DNA of 20,103 nt from Candidatus Bathyarchaeota archaeon. GTDB lineage: Archaea; Thermoproteota; Bathyarchaeia; Bathyarchaeales; DTEX01. The notes beneath the pieces were generated by a model. It did no database searches and was not told where the DNA came from. It saw nothing but the letters and a program-made list of their open reading frames with translations. The stretch spans positions 1-20,103 of the forward strand of contig PIYJ01000010.1 of the NCBI GenBank assembly GCA_003601725.1, read 5' to 3'. Positions within the stretch are counted from its first letter, which is position 1; each line of letters starts with the position of its first letter. The position numbers were made by a program, and so were the translations under genes. This document shows positions 1-6,617 of this stretch, in pieces.

Positions 1-464
1 TGACAAGGAAAGGCCGGATCCAAACGTTTAACGCGGAGATCTTGAAGAGGGCTCTCAAACTCGGTTTGATCCCCGTGCTTTATGGAGACGCCGTTTTTGA
101 CGTTGAATGGGAATTTACGATTCTTTCAGGCGATCAAATAGCTGCAGCTCTCGCCGTTAAGTTGAATGCTGAGAGAATCATCATGGGAATAGATGTAGAT
201 GGGCTGTATGATTCTGACCCGAAGAGAAACTTCTCTGCTCGTTTAATCACTGAGGTTTCATTAAAGGACGCCGCAAAGCTGATAAGGCACATCGGCGGAA
301 GCCAAGCTCCAGACGTGACCGGCGGAATGTTGGGAAAAATATTGGAGCTTAAAGCTGCTGTTGAGCGTGGCGTTGAAGCTCTTATCGTAAATGCATTGTC
401 ACCGAATAATATTTACAAGGCTCTTAAAGGAGAAGAAGTCGTTGGGACAAGAATTAAGCGATGA
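1..464 (+). CDS. ipk: Isopentenyl phosphate kinase (5' truncated by window edge)
   Basis: C-terminal part of an amino acid kinase fold enzyme that phosphorylates isopentenyl phosphate to IPP, the last kinase step of the archaeal mevalonate route. The open frame runs from base 3 with no stop, so the gene begins before the window; the TTG at 42 is an internal codon, not a start. Visible are the ILSGDQIAA segment (nucleotide/phosphate-binding region of the kinase fold), MGIDVDGLYDSDP, and the DVTGGMLGK segment typical of the family's C-terminal half. The stop is one base before the ATG of the IPP isomerase gene, and a geranylgeranyl-type diphosphate synthase follows. This neighbourhood supports isopentenyl phosphate kinase over a general acetylglutamate/aspartate kinase. 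Sequence alone gives the fold; the substrate comes from family resemblance and context. Confidence 0.88.
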   Translation, partial: TRKGRIQTFNAEILKRALKLGLIPVLYGDAVFDVEWEFTILSGDQIAAALAVKLNAERIIMGIDVDGLYDSDPKRNFSARLITEVSLKDAAKLIRHIGGSQAPDVTGGMLGKILELKAAVERGVEALIVNALSPNNIYKALKGEEVVGTRIKR

Positions 465-465
465 G

Positions 466-1569
466 ATGAAAGAGAAACGCATCAAAAAAAGAAAGACGGA
501 TCATATCTACATATGTCTCAATGAAGATGTTGAAGCTAAGAAGATAACAACAGGTTTCGAAGATATCTTTTTTATACATAGAGCTCTACCAGAATTGAAT
601 CTGGAAGAGATCGACTTAACCACCGAGGTTTTCGGCTACAAATTTTCAGCGCCAATAATGATCTCAAGCATAACAGGCGGTGCGGAAGAAGCCATAAAGA
701 TAAACGCCTCAATAGCCGAGGCGATTGAAGAGTTTGGGCTAGGGATGGGGGTGGGAAGCCAAAGAGCCGCCCTTGAAAATCCAAACCTAAGACGAACCTA
801 CACGATCGTCAGGAAGAAGGCGCCGAACGCCTTTCTCGCAGCGAATATAGGAGCCTCTCAAATTATCCGTGACTATGGAATTAAAGAATTAGAGAAGATC
901 GTAGAGATGATCGAAGCCGACGCTCTTATCATACATTTGAACCCCCTCCAAGAAGCTATTCAACCAGAAGGAGAGGCGTTCTATCTTGGAGCTCTCAGAA
1001 AGATAAGGCAGATCGCAGAAAGTCTTGATGTGCCCATTATAGTAAAGGAAACAGGAGCTGGAATATCCGCTGAAGATGCGAAAAAACTCGAAGAAGCAGG
1101 AGTCGCAGGGATCGATGTCGCCGGAGCGGGAGGAACAAGCTGGGCGGCAGTTGAGTGGTACAGAGCTCATCAAAGAGGGGATCATCTCGCAGAGGAAGTT
1201 GGAAAGGAATTCTGGGACTGGGGAATACCAACAGCGGCAAGCGTCATCGAAGTCGCACAGTCTGTTGACATCCCCATTATCGCTTCTGGCGGAGTGAGAT
1301 CTGGACTGGACATTGCTAAGGCTATAAGTTTAGGTGCGGACCTTGCTGGTTTTGCTCTTCCAATACTTGAACCAGCCGTGAAAGGCAGCGAAAAGGTTAA
1401 GGAAAAGATTAAAATAGTGATTCAGCAGCTCAGAACTTCTATGTTTCTCGTTGGAGCATGCTCTATAGAAAGATTGAAGGGCGCCCCTCTTGTCGTGTTA
1501 GGTAAGACTGCTGAATGGCTTAGGATCAGAGGTTTCGATATAGACTCATATGCAAGAAGAGAAGGTTAA
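466..1569 (+). CDS. fni: Isopentenyl-diphosphate delta-isomerase, type 2 (FMN-dependent)
   Basis: Cytosolic flavoenzyme interconverting IPP and DMAPP, supplying the allylic starter for prenyl chains; 367 residues, normal for the family. The N-terminus has the RKTDHI signature (about 9-14), followed by the FMN-binding SSITGG (67-72), LAANIGASQ, the HLNPLQE segment whose Gln/Glu bind substrate and metal, PIIVKETGAGIS with the FMN-contacting Lys, GIDVAGAGGTSW, and the phosphate-binding IIASGGVRSG near the end. An ATG at 391 extends the frame by 25 residues, but that part lies out of frame inside the kinase gene and resembles nothing; the ATG at 466 puts the conserved N-terminus in place. One base separates it from the upstream kinase stop and six bases from the downstream prenyl synthase, so the genes are almost surely co-transcribed. 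Confidence 0.95.
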   Translation: MKEKRIKKRKTDHIYICLNEDVEAKKITTGFEDIFFIHRALPELNLEEIDLTTEVFGYKFSAPIMISSITGGAEEAIKINASIAEAIEEFGLGMGVGSQRAALENPNLRRTYTIVRKKAPNAFLAANIGASQIIRDYGIKELEKIVEMIEADALIIHLNPLQEAIQPEGEAFYLGALRKIRQIAESLDVPIIVKETGAGISAEDAKKLEEAGVAGIDVAGAGGTSWAAVEWYRAHQRGDHLAEEVGKEFWDWGIPTAASVIEVAQSVDIPIIASGGVRSGLDIAKAISLGADLAGFALPILEPAVKGSEKVKEKIKIVIQQLRTSMFLVGACSIERLKGAPLVVLGKTAEWLRIRGFDIDSYARREG

Positions 1570-1575
1570 TAAAAA

Positions 1576-2664
1576 ATGAAGACCGATGACAGAATAAAAA
1601 TTATCGATTTTCTTGAAAAGAAAGCTCAAATAATAGATCAATATATCGAGAAATATTTGCCAAGAAGATTCAACAAAGACTCGTTAATCTTTAAAATCTC
1701 ACCTCCAAGATATCGTCTCGATTTAGAAGCCTTAAATAAAGCCGTAGCGGAGCCATTCTGGGAATTTCTTGACCGTGGAGGCAAACGATGGAGGCCTGTT
1801 CTTTTCCTTCTCATCTGTAAATCTTTAGGCGTTAATTCTGAGGATTTTCTTGACTTCGCAGTGATCCCTGAGGTCATTCATAATGGAACTTTGATCGCCG
1901 ATGACGTTGAAGACCAATCAGATCTGAGACGTGGAAAGCCATGCACATACCGTCTCTTCGGCCTCGACATCGCAATAAACCTCTCGAACTTGATGTTTTT
2001 CCTCCCTATGCTGGCTTTGGTTTCTAAGAAAAAGAAGATATCTTCTGATAAGGCGAATAAGCTGTATGAGACGTACGTGCAGGAAATGGTGAATCTGAGC
2101 TTTGGACAAGCAATAGACATCGCATGGCATCGAGGCTTAATTCATCCTAGCGAAATATCCGAACAAGAATATCTTCAAATGTGCGCTTATAAGACAGGCA
2201 CTCTGGCGAGGATGGCTGCTAAGATGGCGTGCATTCTGGCGGGTGCCGATGAAAAGGTTGTGGAAAAGATGGGGAGATTCGCCGAATCTTTGGGAATAGC
2301 CTTCCAAATACAAGATGATGTGCTTGATCTTGTTGGCGAAGAATTCGCCAAGGGAAAAGGAGGATTAGGAAAAGATATAACCGAAGGGAAATTAACTCTC
2401 ATGGTGATTCATACTCTTCAAAATGCAAATGCATCCGATAGGGAGAGGCTTATAAAAATACTTGAAGAACATACCAGTGATGAGCGACAAAAGAAAGAAG
2501 CAATCGATATAATTAAGAAATATGGATCGATTGAATACGCGAAGAAGATTGCCGCCAAGATGGTGAAAGACAGCTGGAGTGAAGCTGACAGGATTCTCCC
2601 GCCTTCCGAAGCAAAGAAGAAGCTGAAGAATCTCGTTGATTATTTGATTGAACGGAATATTTAG
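1576..2664 (+). CDS. idsA: Geranylgeranyl-type polyprenyl diphosphate synthase
   Basis: Trans-prenyltransferase that extends DMAPP with IPP units to make the C20 (or nearby) chain of archaeal membrane lipids. It is 362 residues and all-helical in character. The GGKRWRP IPP-binding motif is at about 68-74. The first Asp-rich motif DDVED is at 109-113, followed by the substrate-binding DLRRG. The second Asp-rich motif DDVLD is at 247-251 in QIQDDVLDLVG, with KTG at about 206-208. Residues 4-5 before the first Asp motif are Thr and Gly, so no bulky residue obviously caps the chain at C15; exact product length cannot be read from sequence. It sits 6 bases after the IPP isomerase and 19 bases before GluRS. 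The N-terminal 45 residues are more charged and longer than in minimal family members. Confidence 0.92.
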   Translation: MKTDDRIKIIDFLEKKAQIIDQYIEKYLPRRFNKDSLIFKISPPRYRLDLEALNKAVAEPFWEFLDRGGKRWRPVLFLLICKSLGVNSEDFLDFAVIPEVIHNGTLIADDVEDQSDLRRGKPCTYRLFGLDIAINLSNLMFFLPMLALVSKKKKISSDKANKLYETYVQEMVNLSFGQAIDIAWHRGLIHPSEISEQEYLQMCAYKTGTLARMAAKMACILAGADEKVVEKMGRFAESLGIAFQIQDDVLDLVGEEFAKGKGGLGKDITEGKLTLMVIHTLQNANASDRERLIKILEEHTSDERQKKEAIDIIKKYGSIEYAKKIAAKMVKDSWSEADRILPPSEAKKKLKNLVDYLIERNI

Positions 2665-2683
2665 GGCCATACTCTATCTAAAG

Positions 2684-4459
2684 ATGAAGAGGAAGCATCA
2701 ATTGAAAGGCGCTGAAGACATCTCGAAGATCAGAGAGAAAATTAGAAGAATAGCTTTAGAAAACGCGATCAAGCATGAGGGAAAAGCCCAAGCGAAACCC
2801 GTCTTGGGGAAATTGCTAGGTGAGAATCCGGATCTCCGTGGGAAGATAAGAGAGATATCTTCTTTAACAAATGAAATAATCGAAGAGATCAACAGTCTCA
2901 CGTTAAAGCAGCAGATGGAGATCGCACGGAACTTATGGCCGGAGATGCTTTTAAAAGAGAAAGAAAGAATTGAAGAGGAAAAAAGGCTTCCTCCCCTTCC
3001 AAACGCGGATAAATATGAACAGATAGTTACACGCTTCGCTCCAAACCCGGACTGTGTTCTACATATAGGCTCAGCTAGAGCCATAATTTTAAGCCATGAA
3101 TATGCAAGAATGTATGATGGACGTTTCATCCTAAGGTTCGAGGATACCGATCCGCGGATAAAGAAGACAGCCCTCGAGTTTTACGATCTGATAAGGGAAG
3201 ACCTCAAATGGCTTGGATGCACTTGGGACGCCGAGTATATACAAAGCGACAGAATGGAAATATACTATGAATATGCAAGGAAGCTGCTGGAAAAGGGTCA
3301 TGCCTATGTTTGTATTTGTCGACGTGAAGATTTCAAAGAGAAAGTAGAGCGGAAGGAGCCTTGTCCATGTAGAAATATCTCGCCTGAAGAGAACATCTCC
3401 CGATGGGAAGATATGCTGTCCGGAGAGTACGACGAAGGCGAGGCTGTCGTAAGAATCAAGACTGATCTTAACCATCCGAACCCTGCAATTCGAGATTGGC
3501 CAGCCTTCAGAATAATAGACTCTGAAAAGCATCCGCATCCCAGAACTGGCAGCCGCTACCGCGTCTGGCCTCTCTTTGCATTTGCAAATGGAATTGACGA
3601 TCATTTAAATGGCGTAACTCATGTCATACGTGGCAAGGAGCATCTCACAAACCAGCAAAGACAGCTATATCTTTATCGATATCTTGGGTGGAAGTATCCA
3701 GAGGCGATTCATTACGGGCGGCTTAAGATCACAGGCGTTACGTTGAGCAAGTCTAAGATCGTCCGAGCCGTTGAGGAAGGCATTTACAGCGGATGGGACG
3801 ATCCACGGCTTGCTACCTTTCGAGCTTTAAAAAGAAGGGGAATAATGCCTGAAGCAATACGGCAGATGATGATAGATGTTGGTCCGCGTCCAGCTGACAT
3901 AACATTAAGCTGGAAGAATCTTTACGCGTATAACCGTAAAATAGTGGATCCGATAGCTAACCGGTATTTCTTCATTGACGATCCGAAGAGGATGATCGTT
4001 AAGAACGTTAAAAGAGACTTCACAGTCAACATAAGGCTTCACCCCGACGATCCTAAACGGGGAACACGCGTCTTCACGGTGAAAAACAGGAATGGACGAG
4101 TTCATCTGCTGATTTCATCGAGAGACTTTAACCGTCTTAAGACAGGTTTCCTTGTTCGATTAATGGAACTCTTCAATGTGAAGGTTCTATCGAAAAATGA
4201 AGATCAAATCTCAGCGGAGTTTCACAGTGAGGATTACAAAGAAGCAAGGAGACGGAGTCTCGCTTTGATTCACTGGCTTCCTGACGGCGATGGAATCCCA
4301 TGCGAGGTTATCATGCCTGACGGATCAGCTGTGAAGGGATTAGCAGAGGAGAATCTTCGTCAAGCCTCCGTGGACCAGATTGTTCAGTTTGAACGTTTCG
4401 GATTTGTGCGAATCGATCAGATGGAAGAAAAAGTGAAGACCTTCTTTGCTCATGAATAA
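2684..4459 (+). CDS. gltX: Glutamyl-tRNA synthetase, archaeal type
   Basis: Class I aminoacyl-tRNA synthetase charging tRNA-Glu (and, in most archaea, tRNA-Gln for later amidation). The product is 591 residues from the ATG at 2684. The in-frame TTG at 2648 lies inside the prenyl synthase gene and adds 12 unlikely residues. An alpha-helical archaeal extension fills about 1-105. The Rossmann core starts with TRFAPNPDCVLHIGSARA, where the HIGH signature reads HIGS (127-130). Four cysteines, C210-x-C212 and C227-x-C229, look like the zinc site of the acceptor-stem region. RFEDTDPR, HVIRGKEHL and the KMSKS-equivalent LSKSK (354-358) follow. The C-terminal part is the all-beta anticodon-binding domain of the archaeal/eukaryotic GluRS-GlnRS type, so GluRS rather than bacterial-type enzyme. 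It is the last gene of the isoprenoid operon; the link is positional. Confidence 0.95.
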   Translation: MKRKHQLKGAEDISKIREKIRRIALENAIKHEGKAQAKPVLGKLLGENPDLRGKIREISSLTNEIIEEINSLTLKQQMEIARNLWPEMLLKEKERIEEEKRLPPLPNADKYEQIVTRFAPNPDCVLHIGSARAIILSHEYARMYDGRFILRFEDTDPRIKKTALEFYDLIREDLKWLGCTWDAEYIQSDRMEIYYEYARKLLEKGHAYVCICRREDFKEKVERKEPCPCRNISPEENISRWEDMLSGEYDEGEAVVRIKTDLNHPNPAIRDWPAFRIIDSEKHPHPRTGSRYRVWPLFAFANGIDDHLNGVTHVIRGKEHLTNQQRQLYLYRYLGWKYPEAIHYGRLKITGVTLSKSKIVRAVEEGIYSGWDDPRLATFRALKRRGIMPEAIRQMMIDVGPRPADITLSWKNLYAYNRKIVDPIANRYFFIDDPKRMIVKNVKRDFTVNIRLHPDDPKRGTRVFTVKNRNGRVHLLISSRDFNRLKTGFLVRLMELFNVKVLSKNEDQISAEFHSEDYKEARRRSLALIHWLPDGDGIPCEVIMPDGSAVKGLAEENLRQASVDQIVQFERFGFVRIDQMEEKVKTFFAHE

Positions 4460-4464
4460 GGAAG

Positions 4465-4472
4465 GTTTATAT
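4465..4472 (+). promoter_or_regulatory. TATA box for the NifU-like gene
   Basis: GTTTATAT lies just after the gltX stop, with the purine-rich AAGGAAG before it as a possible BRE. A start site about 25 bases on (near 4495) leaves a leader of about 20 bases to the GTG at 4517. This suggests the NifU-like gene has its own promoter. Confidence 0.6.
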
Positions 4473-4516
4473 CAGAGTAAGATAAGAAAATCACGAAGTT
4501 ATAAAGGGTGTTGAAT

Positions 4517-4738
4517 GTGAAAGCAGAAGTCGAAAAGGCTATCAAAGCGATTCAGCCGAGTTTGAGAGCTGATGGAGGAGACATCGAGCTCGTAGATGTA
4601 GACGAGGAAGGAATCGTCAAAGTCAGATTGAAAGGCGCATGCGCAGGATGCCCTATGGCCAAGATGACCCTGGAAATGGGTGTAGAACGCTATTTGAAAA
4701 GCAAGATTCCACAAGTCAAGAAAGTAATCGCAGTGTAA
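4517..4738 (+). CDS. NifU C-terminal-domain Fe-S scaffold/carrier protein
   Basis: Small protein (73 residues) made only of the NifU C-terminal (Nfu) domain, which binds a [4Fe-4S] cluster between two subunits and passes it to target proteins. The family core is clear: QPSLRADGGDIELV near the N-terminus and KGACAGCPMAKMTL with the cluster ligands in CAGC. Three near-cognate starts exist in frame: GTG 4508, TTG 4511 and GTG 4517. The last is chosen because the GGGTG at 4506-4510 then sits 6 bases upstream as a Shine-Dalgarno site, whereas it would overlap the earlier starts. No other Fe-S assembly genes are adjacent, so the partner proteins cannot be told from context. The stop is followed by about 160 non-coding bases. 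Confidence 0.9.
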   Translation: MKAEVEKAIKAIQPSLRADGGDIELVDVDEEGIVKVRLKGACAGCPMAKMTLEMGVERYLKSKIPQVKKVIAV

Positions 4739-4797
4739 TTCAACGCTTCCTAAAGGTTCACCTTGACTGAAAAGTAAAAAAAGGCGTGATTCTCCGA

Positions 4798-4802
4798 TTT
4801 TT
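4798..4802 (+). terminator. Possible U-tract terminator after the NifU-like gene
   Basis: A run of five T's about 60 bases after the NifU-like stop and about 20 bases before the next TATA box. Archaeal termination often uses such T-tracts without a hairpin. The evidence is weak, from one short run only. Confidence 0.3.
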
Positions 4803-4820
4803 CCATCGATTTCACCGTAA

Positions 4821-4829
4821 CATATATAG
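4821..4829 (+). promoter_or_regulatory. TATA box for the L7Ae-S28e-L24e operon
   Basis: CATATATAG follows the possible BRE CCGTAA. Transcription would begin near 4850 at the GTTAGGGG stretch, giving a leader of about 50 bases before the L7Ae ATG. That leader is long for an archaeon and contains the kink-turn candidate described separately. Confidence 0.7.
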
Positions 4830-4859
4830 GGCTATGTTTAATTAGTTAGGGGTTAAATC

Positions 4860-4893
4860 TGAACTGAGACATGTGTTGATGAAGTTTCGGTGA
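4860..4893 (+). promoter_or_regulatory. Candidate kink-turn in the L7Ae mRNA leader, next to the Shine-Dalgarno site
   Basis: The leader can fold as follows. Outer stem: G4861-U4887, A4862-U4886, A4863-U4885, C4864-G4884, U4865-A4883. Tandem sheared pairs: G4866-A4882 and A4867-G4881. Three-base bulge: G4878 A4879 U4880. Inner stem: G4868-U4877, A4869-U4876, C4870-G4875, closed by a four-base loop. This is the kink-turn layout recognised by L7Ae. The Shine-Dalgarno GGTGA (4889-4893) starts just after the outer stem and lies 6 bases before the ATG. L7Ae binding its own leader is known in other archaea; that it happens here is inference. The inner stem is short (3 pairs), which lowers certainty. 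Confidence 0.6.
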
Positions 4894-4899
4894 GTTGGA

Positions 4900-5283
4900 A
4901 TGTCTAAGCCGTTCTATGTTAGATTTGAGACTCCGAATGAGGTTGCGAATGCCGCTTACGAAGCGCTGCAAATAGCATTGAGAACTGGAAGAATTCGTAA
5001 AGGCACAAACGAAACAACTAAGGCTGTAGAAAGAGGACAAGCAAGGCTCGTTGTGATAGCTGAGGATGTCGATCCCCCCGAGATAGTTGCCCATCTACCT
5101 ATACTCTGCGAAGAAAGAAAGATCCCCTATGTTTATGTCCCCAGTAAAATGAAGCTCGGCTCAGCCGCTGGCATAGATGTTCAATCTGCCGCTGCATGCA
5201 TAATTGAGACCGGAGAAGCTGAAGACCTAGTTAAAGAGATAATTACTAGGATCCAGAGAATTAGAGAAGGGTCGGGTGAATGA
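4900..5283 (+). CDS. rpl7ae: Ribosomal protein L7Ae
   Basis: Protein of the large ribosomal subunit that binds kink-turns in 23S rRNA. In archaea it is also a core subunit of box C/D and H/ACA guide RNPs and of RNase P. It is 127 residues, the usual length. Family motifs are plain: the RNA-contacting KGTNETTKAVERG (about 34-46), the hydrophobic strand RLVVIAEDVDPPEIVAHLP, and the loop-forming KLGSAAGIDVQSAAACI near the C-terminus. GGTGA 6 bases before the ATG supports the start. The stop overlaps the S28e start by four bases (ATGA), so the two are translationally coupled. The leader contains a possible kink-turn, a likely site for self-repression, and the window has a further structured RNA with a kink-turn-like motif that this protein could bind. 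Confidence 0.96.
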   Translation: MSKPFYVRFETPNEVANAAYEALQIALRTGRIRKGTNETTKAVERGQARLVVIAEDVDPPEIVAHLPILCEERKIPYVYVPSKMKLGSAAGIDVQSAAACIIETGEAEDLVKEIITRIQRIREGSGE

Positions 5284-5498
5284 GTCGGAGAGAAGAAGAG
5301 GAGACATTAACCCCTGCCCAAGTCATTCAAATAGTAGGTAGAACAGGAGCAACAGGCGAGATACAGCAAGTCAGAGTTCGCATTCTTGAGGGTCCGGATA
5401 AAGGCAGAATCATAACGCGGAACGTGAAGGGCCCAGTAAGACTTAACGATATATTGATGCTGAGAGAGACGGAGAGAGAAGCTAGAAAAATAAAGTGA
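5280..5498 (+). CDS. rps28e: Ribosomal protein S28e
   Basis: Small-subunit ribosomal protein of archaea and eukaryotes, an OB-fold protein near the mRNA exit region; 72 residues, typical length. The signatures VIGRTGATGEIQQVRVR-like (here VQIVGRTG then GEIQQVRVRILEG), ITRNVKGPVRLNDILML and the closing ETEREARKIK are all family-specific. The ATG overlaps the L7Ae stop, and purine-rich GAGAAGGGTCGGGTGA lies upstream. Its partner genes L7Ae and L24e are the standard archaeal cluster. Nothing odd is seen. Confidence 0.95.
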   Translation: MSRREEEETLTPAQVIQIVGRTGATGEIQQVRVRILEGPDKGRIITRNVKGPVRLNDILMLRETEREARKIK

Positions 5499-5554
5499 AA
5501 CAAGTAGGATTCATCAACTTAGATTTACGGATAAACGCTGAAAAGGTGAATGCG

Positions 5555-5752
5555 ATGCCGAAATCTCATCAATGTTCGTTTTGCGGAGAAACAATTCCTC
5601 CTGGAACCGGAATAATGTACGTCAAAATCGACGGATCAACCCTATGGTTCTGCTCAAGTAAATGCCGAAAGAACGCCATCGAGCTGAAACGTGACGCACG
5701 GAAACTCAAATGGACAAAGTATTATCAAAAAGAAGAAAGAGCCAGAATATGA
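5555..5752 (+). CDS. rpl24e: Ribosomal protein L24e (zinc-binding)
   Basis: Large-subunit protein of archaea and eukaryotes, 65 residues from ATG 5555. The zinc site is C-x2-C (CSFC, residues 7-10) with C-x3-C (CSSKC), and the family stretch IPPGTGIMYVKIDGSTLWFC lies between them. The frame is open upstream to a GTG at 5495 overlapping the S28e stop, but those 20 extra residues do not belong to the family. The GGTGA at 5545-5549 is 5 bases before the ATG at 5555, which fixes the start. The gap to S28e is 56 bases. In many archaea ndk or infB follows; here a convergent toxin-antitoxin pair lies downstream instead. Confidence 0.94.
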   Translation: MPKSHQCSFCGETIPPGTGIMYVKIDGSTLWFCSSKCRKNAIELKRDARKLKWTKYYQKEERARI

Positions 5753-5885
5753 AGCTGAAGCCTTCCATGCCTATTATTGCTGGATAAACAACGATTTCAT
5801 CGCGGCGAACTGAAAAAATTTTGGACAACTACAAATATGATTAGTAAAATATGTCTACAGTCAACTAATTGATGGCTATATGCTA

Positions 5886-5900
5886 TTTTTGAGTATTTTT
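5886..5900 (+). terminator. Double T-tract between convergent L24e and VapC genes
   Basis: Two T5 runs (5886-5890 and 5896-5900) lie 135-150 bases beyond the L24e stop and just before the 3' end of the convergent toxin gene. They are candidates for ending the ribosomal-protein transcript; no hairpin is needed in archaea. The A6T4 stretch near 5814 could serve the opposite strand in the same way. Confidence 0.4.
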
Positions 5901-5908
5901 CTGGTCTT

Positions 5909-6310
5909 TCAGTCTATGTATTTTACTTTTACTCCTATCTTTTCTGCGGCTCTCCGCTGCTTTTCATCGCTTGTTAGAAGCTCGCCGTGAGTCTTTGCTT
6001 GTGCCAGATAAACAGTGTCATAGAATGTTATCTTCGTCTTCATCGATATCTCAAAGGCATCCTCCAGATACTTCTCAAAAGGCTCGAATAGTATGACATC
6101 TTCCCAGAGCTTCTTAAGGGCGCTGAACATTAACTTAGCTACTTCGCGTGATACAGCTTCATGCAAGATCTGATATTTCCATATAGAGTTCGAGACTTCG
6201 GCTAAAGCTAACGTGTTTGAGTATGCATTTAATAGATGATCCCTGACTTCTTTCCAGTTCTCCTCCCTCAGGATGTACTTGGCTAGCGAAGACGCATCAA
6301 TTACTGTCAC
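5909..6310 (-). CDS. vapC: VapC-type PIN-domain toxin (ribonuclease)
   Basis: PIN-domain endoribonuclease, toxin half of a type II toxin-antitoxin pair; 133 residues, normal length. The acidic metal-binding set is complete: D5 (TVIDASSLAKY), E38 (LALAEVSN), D98 (FYDTVYLAQA) and D115 (LLTSDEKQ). The gene is therefore probably active, not decayed. The start is a GTG at 6310 overlapping the antitoxin's last codons by 14 bases, with GGGAGG just upstream, so toxin translation is coupled to antitoxin translation. PIN toxins usually cut a tRNA or rRNA loop; which one cannot be told here. The pair may have come by transfer, but its composition does not stand out strongly. Confidence 0.9.
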   Translation of the reverse strand: MTVIDASSLAKYILREENWKEVRDHLLNAYSNTLALAEVSNSIWKYQILHEAVSREVAKLMFSALKKLWEDVILFEPFEKYLEDAFEISMKTKITFYDTVYLAQAKTHGELLTSDEKQRRAAEKIGVKVKYID

Positions 6311-6518
6311 GGTCCTCCCTCACATATCTTCTCGCGGTTCCCTTCTCCGTTCGAGGCAAGTCAGCAAGCATCGCATCGATCTCCTCTAAGGCCTTTCTCC
6401 CAACGCATTCCCTGACCTTAGCCTCGATGAACTTCCTGATCTCCTCGCTCCAGTTAACGCCCGCTCTCTGCATGCTTCTTTTAAGTTCCTTTGGAATCCT
6501 GAAGCTGACAACCTCCAA
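6297..6518 (-). CDS. vapB: VapB-type ribbon-helix-helix antitoxin
   Basis: Antitoxin that should neutralise the adjacent PIN toxin and repress its own promoter; 73 residues. The N-terminus VVSFRIPKELKRSMQ followed by VNWSEEIRKFIEAKV is a ribbon-helix-helix DNA-binding domain. The charged C-terminal tail (LPRTEKGTARRYVRED) is the likely toxin-wrapping part. The frame is open back to an ATG at 6614, but a TTG at 6518 is preferred. It puts the strand FRIPKEL at the very N-terminus as in the family, has GAGGAG 8 bases upstream, and lies downstream of the TATA box at 6555-6562, whereas the ATG at 6614 would lie upstream of that promoter. Confidence 0.85.
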   Translation of the reverse strand: MEVVSFRIPKELKRSMQRAGVNWSEEIRKFIEAKVRECVGRKALEEIDAMLADLPRTEKGTARRYVREDRDSN

Positions 6519-6533
6519 CTCGGCTTCTCCTCG

Positions 6534-6576
6534 ATTACAGGATTGTAATACAAATTTATAAACATTTTTGTAATAC
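6534..6576 (-). promoter_or_regulatory. vapBC promoter with flanking operator-like repeats
   Basis: The TATA box TTTATAAA is at 6555-6562. The 9-base word TTGTAATAC (plus-strand reading) occurs at 6543-6551 and again at 6568-6576, 25 bases apart, one copy on each side of the TATA box. The first copy also forms an inverted repeat ATTACA-GGAT-TGTAAT (6534-6549) at the expected transcription start. This is the arrangement expected for self-repression by a dimeric ribbon-helix-helix antitoxin. The repeats are seen directly; VapB binding is inferred. Confidence 0.65.
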
Positions 6577-6617
6577 GAAAACGGTTTAAAGATACTTATC
6601 GCATCGATTTCCACGTC

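Noticed and set aside
42..464. Isopentenyl phosphate kinase starting at the TTG at 42
   Set aside because: The frame is open to the window edge and residues before 42 continue the protein; the start lies outside the window.
391..465. N-terminal extension of IPP isomerase from the ATG at 391
   Set aside because: It overlaps the kinase gene out of frame and precedes the conserved RKTDHI start; the ATG at 466 fits the family.
4860..4882. Box C/D sRNA (CUGA and UGAUGA words) upstream of L7Ae
   Set aside because: Only one D-like and one C-like word are present and no second pair lies at a suitable distance; a single kink-turn in the mRNA leader explains them better.
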